Assembly: GCA_030607895.1 (NCBI GenBank)
Contig: JAUWJC010000067.1
Location: 1 to 12,073 of the forward strand
Source: Pirellulales bacterium
GTDB taxonomy: Bacteria; Planctomycetota; Planctomycetia; Pirellulales; Thermoguttaceae
Direction: 5' to 3'
Length of the DNA: 12,073 bases
Under the pieces are notes generated by a model. That model ran no database searches, was not told where the DNA came from, and worked only from the letters and a program-made list of their open reading frames with translations. Both the position numbers and the translations under genes were made by a program. The stretch's first letter is position 1. The number at the start of each line of letters is the position of its first letter. Shown piece after piece: positions 7,929 through 12,073 of this stretch.

Positions 7929-9233
7929 CTACGCCTTCGGCCGTTCGAACTGAGGCACGACCAGTTGCTGGCCGTCTTTGAGCGACGACTGGTGGCCGAC
8001 GATCCCGGGAACGGTCATTGCCAGCGATTCGTACAGGTCGATTGCCGGCTCCCGGTCTTCCAGCAGGGCGTTGACGAACTCGGCCGAGATAAACACGGCC
8101 GAGCCGCCGTGCCCGGAGGCGTGACGCATCTGCTCGGGCAGCATATCGCTCTTCCAGTATTGCGGAACGGCGACCGGCCCGGCGCCTGTTCCGCGCAGCT
8201 GCTCGCCACCTCCATGCACGCCGCCCTTGCCCATGTAGAGGGTCGCCTTGTCGCCGAACCATTGTGCCCGTTCACCGCCGGCCTGGCATATGTAAAAGAC
8301 GTTACAGCGGCACATGTGCCCCTTGTCGGTGAGCATCATGGACGCCTGGTTCCAAAACGGATTTCCATAGACATTATCCTTGCGGGACGGATGATCCTTC
8401 AGTTCCGGCTGGCTGCCGGCCCATCCCAGGCACGACACCTAGGTAATCCGTTCGCCGGTCACTCCCACCAGGTATCCCAGCGAATGTGTGGGATAGAACA
8501 TCGGCGGGAATCCCCATCGCCAGGAATGGCCACGTTTGCGTAGCTCCGGTGGAAGTCCCTCGTCGTAACGAGCATCAAGCTTCAGCGACTTCTGGAAATC
8601 GCCCTTGTCGTAGTATTGGTTGGCAAGGTCGTGATAGTACTCGTTTTCCGAATAGAACAGCTCGCCGAAGAAGCCCTCGCGGAACAGATTCCGCGCGAGA
8701 ATACACTCCTGACGGTAGTAGCTCGACTCGGCCATCATGTATTTCAGCCCGGTCTTCTCCTTAAGCGCCTTGAGCATGGCGGCCTCTTCCAGGGTGATGC
8801 AAGTCGGGCACGCCGAGACTGCGTGCCACCCCCGCTCCATGCACATCCGCGTATGTTTGGCGTGATCGGGCGCCCCGGAGAAGACTGCGACCGCGTCGAT
8901 GTCCTTGGCCTCCTTGATCATGATCTCCAGCGAATCGTAGACCTTGTCGCACTTGAAGCGTTTCCGAAGCCGCTCACGCCGGTCCGGCCGCAGGTCGGTT
9001 ACCCCGGTAACCGTGCAATCGGGATGCTCGTGCCACCAGAAGCCTACGCCGAACCCACCGCCCACGACACCCATGCGGATTTTCTTACGGGCCTCGGCCG
9101 GATAGGCCCGGCCCGCTTGGGTCAAAACGGCCCCGGACGCCAGCACGGCGGCCGACCCGGACCATTCCAGGAAAGAACGCCGCGATAGCCGGCGGGCGTC
9201 CGTATGGTGACGATCTTGTTTGGGAAGGGTCAT
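7929..9233 (-). pseudogene. Gfo/Idh/MocA-family oxidoreductase, interrupted by an in-frame amber codon
   Basis: The gene reads as 434 codons from the ATG at 9233 (AAGGA ribosome site about 8-9 bases upstream) to TAG at 7929, with a single TAG at codon 265 (8439-8441). Both halves belong to one protein. The N-terminal half has a Tat-type leader (RRSFLEW, R18-R19) and a Rossmann nucleotide-binding motif (MGVVGGGFGVGFWW). It also carries a typical mid-region (TGLKYMMAESSYYR). The C-terminal half continues directly (SCLGWAG, then NPFWNQASMMLTDKGH). The family oxidises or rearranges sugars and related compounds with NAD(P). The usual EKP lysine is absent, with SACPTC in its place, as in some exported members. 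GAG to TAG is the simplest explanation. It is probably the first gene of the operon. Without readthrough only a truncated protein would be made. Confidence 0.85.
8439..8441 (-). other. In-frame amber codon in the oxidoreductase gene
   Basis: The minus strand reads GAA CGG ATT ACC TAG GTG TCG, giving ERIT-stop-VS. Reading frame and protein similarity resume immediately on the other side, without a frameshift. One base change from GAG (Glu) would give ERITEVSCLG, a natural-looking sequence for this family. The gene also ends with TAG at its true stop, which argues against general amber recoding. Confidence 0.9.
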
Positions 9234-9500
9234 GGCAGAGTTCCTTTTTTTGAGAAAACATTTGTGGTTCATCCGACTACCCCATACTTTGTTTCGAGTT
9301 CAGTAATGCCGGCCTGGCTTGCCGGTCAATCTGCTCCTCCCAATTCTTCCTGTTATAGTCGATTCTACTCACCTTCGCAGGGCTGTCCATTTGATTTTCC
9401 GTCAATCTTCCTTGCATTTTCCGTCAATCCGCTGCTGCTCGCTTGCACCGTTTTTGGCTGGCAGCGGGCGGATTATCGGCTACAATACGAGTGTGGACCT
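9234..9500 (-). promoter_or_regulatory. Leader and probable control region of the operon, with spaced direct repeats
   Basis: This non-coding stretch precedes the oxidoreductase gene. On the minus strand the 14-base word GATTGACGGAAAAT occurs twice exactly (9416-9429 and 9394-9407), 22 bases apart, about two helical turns. This spacing suits a regulator binding the same face of DNA. A partial third copy, GATTGACCGG, lies nearer the gene. A TATAAC box is at 9352-9357 but I see no convincing -35 partner. The promoter position is therefore uncertain; the direct repeat itself is certain. Confidence 0.5.
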
Positions 9501-9502
9501 GC

Positions 9503-9573
9503 TCGTAGTGACCGCATTCATGCGGTTTTTCGGCTCTTGGCAGTGTCCGACCCGATGAATCGGGTCACTACGA
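9503..9573. repeat. Nested palindromic element between operon and peptidase gene
   Basis: Outer arms 9503-9513 (TCGTAGTGACC) and 9563-9573 are exact inverted copies. Within them lie two further hairpins: 9511-9526 (ACCGCA/TGCGGT, 4-base loop) and 9549-9566 (GACCCGAT/ATCGGGTC, 2-base loop). The design matches a REP/BIME-like unit. The first hairpin is followed by five T on the plus strand, but no plus-strand gene lies upstream, so a terminator role is doubtful. It could still shape the 3' end of the peptidase transcript. Confidence 0.7.
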
Positions 9574-9593
9574 ACGATTTATGCGTCTGCTCT

Positions 9594-9766
9594 GGATAGT
9601 TGATAGTAGGTAGTGGCCAGTTGTCAGTCCTTGTCTGGTGGTGTTTGTATGCACGCAAGCCGCAATTGCATGATCTACCGACGTTACCTCGATCGCTCGA
9701 CGCGGATTTCCCACGCAAAGAACTATCCACCACCAACTCTCAACTATCAACTATCAACTATCAACT
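9594..9766. repeat. Possible small repeat element bounded by inverted TTGATAG copies
   Basis: On the plus strand GATAGTTGATAGT occurs at 9595-9607, and the same word in the opposite orientation is repeated in tandem at 9737-9764. The segment between has no convincing gene. The right boundary is a 7-bp tandem array (three TTGATAG plus one TTGAGAG on the minus strand) that overlaps the end of the M48 peptidase gene. The arrangement suggests a decayed palindromic or tandem-repeat element; I do not recognise it. Confidence 0.45.
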
Positions 9767-10949
9767 CCTTGGCCATTGTCAGCCGCTCGGCGATGGGTGG
9801 ATGGCTGTGGAAAAGAAACACTTCCAGGGGGTGCGGGTTGGGATCGTCCTTGTTCAGCCTGGCCAGCTTCCGAAAGGCCGACAGATAAGCGTCCGGCGAT
9901 CCGGTTCGCTCCAACGCGTAGGCATCGCACTGGCGCTCGTAGCCGCGGCTGATGACATTTTGGATCGGCTCGACCAGCATGGTGAAAAGCGTCAGAATCA
10001 ACATCAACATCGGCAGCGTGTAGATGGGTAGCGAGGCGTAGTCGAACCGGCCATCGCAACGAACGACCCAGGCGGCAATCAACCGGTCGCATATCCAGAA
10101 ACCGGCCGCGCAGTAGACGATACCCAGGACGATCATCTTCTGAATGTGCCGGAAGACGTGGTGGCCGATCTCGTGTGCGAAGATAACTTCGATTTCCTCG
10201 GGCGAGAACTGCTCGAGGAGCGTATCGCCCAGCAGCACCCGGCGTGTTCGCCCCAAGCCGGCCAGCATGGCGTTTGCCTTGACGGTCTCTTCGCTAAGCG
10301 CCATGCGGTAGACGCCTTCGATCGACAGCCCGGTTCCATCGGCCAGCCGGGCCATTCGGTCGTCCAGTTCGCTGTGATCGAGCCGTTCGATTTTGTAGAA
10401 GAGCGGGATAATCAGCACCGGTGCGAGTTGTCCCAGTACGACCATCACAACGAAAGACGCCGCGGCCGCCAGCAGCCACCAGTAGGTACCGGTGGTCCAA
10501 ATCAGCCAAAACAGACCGGTAAACATCAGCAGGTTCAACGCGCCGCCCAGCCCCATGCGCTTGACGTACCGCCACAACCATCCGGAAAACGTCAGCGTGC
10601 TCAGGCTGTAGCGATGTTCAAGCACGTGGCCCGAGTAGTAGGAAAGTGGAAAGGACACGCAGATGTGCAGCCCCAACACGATCAGATAAAGAGCCACTAG
10701 CCGCAACGTCCAGGAGCCGTCCAGCACGGGCCAGTTGGCCAGCCAGGCGTCAATCGGCCGGGCCAACAGCAGTGCGGCCGCTGCAAGGAAGGTGACGTCC
10801 AGGGCCCGATCGGCCAGATCGCAGATCAATCCTTGCCGGCCGTAGCGTTTTGTCTCGGCCAACTCCTCGGCGGTCATGCCGGCCGCCTCGGTCTGTTGGC
10901 AACAATCCGGCGACCGCGACCGGTTCGGCGGTAGTGATGGTTCGGACAA
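9747..10949 (-). CDS. M48 family (Ste24/CAAX prenyl protease 1-like) membrane zinc endopeptidase
   Basis: This 400-residue inner-membrane metallopeptidase has N-terminal hydrophobic helices (residues about 48-175) of the Ste24/M48_N type. The catalytic zinc motif HEIGHH follows at 259-264, then two more helices. The third-ligand region is SRGYERQCDAYAL (E338, D342). A C-terminal FHSHPP completes the M48 pattern. Eukaryotic Ste24 cleaves prenylated proteins; bacterial relatives are thought to act in membrane protein quality control. I prefer the TTG start at 10949 because GGAG lies about 10 bases upstream; an ATG at 10877 (residue 25) is a fair alternative. The gene is apparently monocistronic. 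Its last codons (LIVDS-stop) are read through a 7-bp tandem repeat, so the extreme C-terminus may vary. Confidence 0.93.
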   Translation of the reverse strand: MSEPSLPPNRSRSPDCCQQTEAAGMTAEELAETKRYGRQGLICDLADRALDVTFLAAAALLLARPIDAWLANWPVLDGSWTLRLVALYLIVLGLHICVSFPLSYYSGHVLEHRYSLSTLTFSGWLWRYVKRMGLGGALNLLMFTGLFWLIWTTGTYWWLLAAAASFVVMVVLGQLAPVLIIPLFYKIERLDHSELDDRMARLADGTGLSIEGVYRMALSEETVKANAMLAGLGRTRRVLLGDTLLEQFSPEEIEVIFAHEIGHHVFRHIQKMIVLGIVYCAAGFWICDRLIAAWVVRCDGRFDYASLPIYTLPMLMLILTLFTMLVEPIQNVISRGYERQCDAYALERTGSPDAYLSAFRKLARLNKDDPNPHPLEVFLFHSHPPIAERLTMAKELIVDS

Positions 10950-11000
10950 AGGGTTATCTCCAAAACGTCTTGCAGTAATAATCCTATCGTTTTCCAGGCT

Positions 11001-11082
11001 CGAAGGGTCGTCATCCTTCGACCCGAAGGGTCATCATCCTTCGACCCGAAGGGTCATCATCCTTCGACCCGAAGGGTCGCGC
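11001..11082. repeat. Four tandem copies of a 23-bp palindromic repeat
   Basis: Copies begin at 11001, 11024, 11047 and 11070, the last incomplete. Each contains CGAAGG and CCTTCG around a short GTCATCAT core, so each unit can fold on itself or with its neighbour. The first copy differs at one base (GTCGTC instead of GTCATC). The array lies directly upstream of the M48 peptidase gene and abuts the RAYT-flanking palindrome. There are no variable spacers. Confidence 0.9.
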
Positions 11083-11709
11083 TATCATAGCCCAGGGCGC
11101 AGCCCTGGGTAGGCGGTCGCCATGACGCGACAAGCCCCAACGGGGCGCGCTAGCCGCGCGTCATTCCCAAACATATTGTTCATCGATTTCGATTCCATGT
11201 CGCAGGCAGATTTCACGAAACTCATCCTGGAATGTCATGCGTTGGTGGTGCCGCTCCTGCTCCAGGATGTAGCGTCTCACGTCGTCGACCTTGGATTGGC
11301 TAACGGAAAATGCACCATAGCCCGCCTGCCAATAGAAATCGGCGTACGCCGCTCCTTTCGTCTTGATCCACTTCGACGAATCGGCCTTGATTTCGCCAAG
11401 GACCGTTTTGATGGCATGATTGCGCGACAAACGACACAAAATGTGTACGTGATCCAAAACGCCGTTGATGACAATGGGCGGCGATTCGAGGGATTTCAGT
11501 ATTGTGGCCAGGTACTTGTAGAGTTCCTCGCGGACATCGGTCGCTTGGAGCCAGGGGCGGCGGCTCTTCGTGCTGAACACCAAGTGCAAAATGACATTGG
11601 CCAGGGATTGTGACATGGCGTGTGTCCTCGCCTTAGCGCGCCCCGTTGGGGCTTTGGGGGTTGGATGCTGCCAGCATGCCCAGGGCTGCGCCCTGGGCTA
11701 TGATAGCGC
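11079..11709. mobile_element. RAYT transposase unit bounded by 31-bp inverted repeats
   Basis: Positions 11079-11109 and 11679-11709 are exact inverted copies of 31 bases. Each contains a hairpin with CCCAGGGC/GCCCTGGG arms and a 3-base loop, next to a CTATCATAG-type word. Inside them a second exact 20-bp pair (11132-11151 and 11635-11654, AGCCCCAACGGGGC core) flanks the transposase gene closely. RAYT genes are known to sit between the REP palindromes they recognise. The unit may be a domesticated REP-spreading module rather than a complete IS200 element. Confidence 0.8.
11161..11616 (-). CDS. REP-associated tyrosine transposase (RAYT), IS200/Y1 HUH superfamily
   Basis: This 151-residue protein has the Y1 transposase pattern. 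The N-terminus NVILHLVFSTKSRRPWL is typical of the family, the HUH metal site is DHVHIL (H56, H58), and the nucleophile is predicted to be Tyr116 in VRRYILEQERHH. The length matches single-domain IS200/RAYT enzymes, and no accessory TnpB gene is present. The enzyme nicks and joins single-stranded DNA at imperfect palindromes. The ATG at 11616 has GAGGA about 10 bases upstream; TGA ends it at 11161. All catalytic residues I expect are present, so it may be active. The flanking inverted repeats and palindrome arrays are its likely substrates or descendants, which is inference. Confidence 0.92.
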   Translation of the reverse strand: MSQSLANVILHLVFSTKSRRPWLQATDVREELYKYLATILKSLESPPIVINGVLDHVHILCRLSRNHAIKTVLGEIKADSSKWIKTKGAAYADFYWQAGYGAFSVSQSKVDDVRRYILEQERHHQRMTFQDEFREICLRHGIEIDEQYVWE

Positions 11710-11855
11710 GGCCCTTCGGGCCTAAGGTGGCTGCGTCCAATATATGATAGCGAGGCCGTTCGGGCCTGGGGTGGCTGCGTCCAATATATGATAGCGAGGC
11801 CGTTCGGGCCTGGGGTGGCTGCGTCCAGTATATGATAGCGCGGCCCTTCGGGCCT
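11699..11855. repeat. Four copies of a 44-bp repeat with a GGCC-TTC-GGCC hairpin
   Basis: Units start at 11699, 11743, 11787 and 11831, exactly 44 bases apart, the last incomplete. Each begins TATGATAGCG and carries a small hairpin (GGCCCTTCGGGCC or GGCCGTTCGGGCC). A conserved GGTGGCTGCGTCCA tail follows in the complete units. Units two and three are nearly identical. The TATGATAGCG word is shared with the RAYT-flanking inverted repeat, so the array looks like an amplification of that REP type. There are no variable spacers, so this is not CRISPR. Confidence 0.92.
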
Positions 11856-11862
11856 GGTTTCT

Positions 11863-11955
11863 TTATGGCGGTTGCTCCTCTCCCAGCATTTCCTTTCGGA
11901 CCGTTTCGACTTCCACCCCCAGTATTTGCCTGGCCAGCGCTGCCAGGGTTGCCAT
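11863..11955 (-). CDS. Possible 30-residue small protein, unrecognised
   Basis: A short frame runs from the ATG at 11955 to TAA at 11863. It would encode a 30-residue helical, charged peptide starting MATLAALARQILGVEVE and ending in EEQPP. Composition looks more protein-like than the other frames here, and it ends just before the 44-bp repeat array. No clear ribosome binding site is visible next to the ATG, although an AGGAGG lies further upstream near 12030, just ahead of a TATAAT-like box. It may equally be the remnant of a larger gene cut by repeats. Confidence 0.2.
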   Translation of the reverse strand: MATLAALARQILGVEVETVRKEMLGEEQPP

Positions 11956-12073
11956 GTCAGCCTGGATGTGAATGGTATCCTGAGCATATTATATTTATAG
12001 AATTCTGCCGATGGTGGTTGAGGAAACCTCCTGGTTAAGCGAGAAATGCGCGCCAGCGTTGAACCGAGTGTAG

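Noticed and set aside
7768..8262. Upstream extension of the secreted-protein frame by 165 codons
   Set aside because: The extension overlaps the oxidoreductase gene in another frame and lacks protein-like sequence. The ATG at 7767 has a ribosome site and begins a clear signal peptide.
8439..8441. Amber codon decoded as pyrrolysine or general TAG recoding
   Set aside because: The same gene ends with TAG at its natural stop, no pyl genes are visible, and a single GAG to TAG change is simpler.
9511..9530. Rho-independent terminator on the plus strand (hairpin followed by five T)
   Set aside because: No plus-strand gene ends upstream, and the hairpin is part of a larger nested palindrome.
11001..11855. 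Possible CRISPR array from the regularly spaced repeats
   Set aside because: The 23-bp and 44-bp units are contiguous tandem repeats without variable spacers, and no cas gene is present.
11496..11987. Minus-strand frame of 163 codons through the 44-bp repeat array
   Set aside because: Most of it is repeated RPEGPRYH-type translation of the array, and it overlaps the RAYT gene in another frame.

Overview
The window looks like a piece of a planctomycete-type genome (Planctomycetota, or a relative with a similar gene repertoire). The clues are a Tat-type Gfo/Idh/MocA oxidoreductase, a long secreted carbohydrate-active-looking protein with a malectin-like tail, a URO-D-like enzyme beside a sodium/solute symporter, a probable TTG start, and many short palindromic repeats around a RAYT (REP-associated tyrosine transposase) gene. 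The taxonomic call is inference from gene style, not from a marker gene. Every gene I can support lies on the minus strand, so transcription runs right to left.

Reading in the direction of transcription: (1) 12073-10950 is a repeat-rich block. An IS200/RAYT-type transposase (11616-11161) sits between nested inverted repeats, with a four-copy 44-bp palindromic array on one side and a four-copy 23-bp palindromic array on the other. (2) 10949-9747 encodes a membrane M48/Ste24-type zinc peptidase whose last codons and stop lie inside a 7-bp tandem repeat. (3) 9746-9234 is non-coding, with a nested palindrome, a probable repeat element, and the leader of the next operon, which carries a 14-bp direct repeat at 22-bp spacing. 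(4) 9233-1090 and beyond is one long candidate operon: Gfo/Idh/MocA oxidoreductase (broken by one in-frame amber codon), secreted 865-aa protein with a helical enzyme-like body plus CBM-like and malectin-like domains, amidohydrolase, URO-D-like protein, SSS-family transporter, and an 8-helix membrane protein. (5) That last gene is interrupted by the end of an IS3-family element whose orfA runs off the left edge.

The candidate operon reads as a scavenging pathway. A secreted protein acts on a glycan or glycoside outside the cytoplasm, a sodium-coupled transporter imports a product, and cytoplasmic amidohydrolase, URO-D-like and oxidoreductase enzymes convert it. The substrate cannot be read from the sequence. 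Several genes show damage or remodelling: a nonsense codon in the first gene, an IS3 insertion in the last, and a long inverted repeat that supplies the end of the amidohydrolase. The pathway may be decaying in this strain, or the amber codon may be an assembly error.
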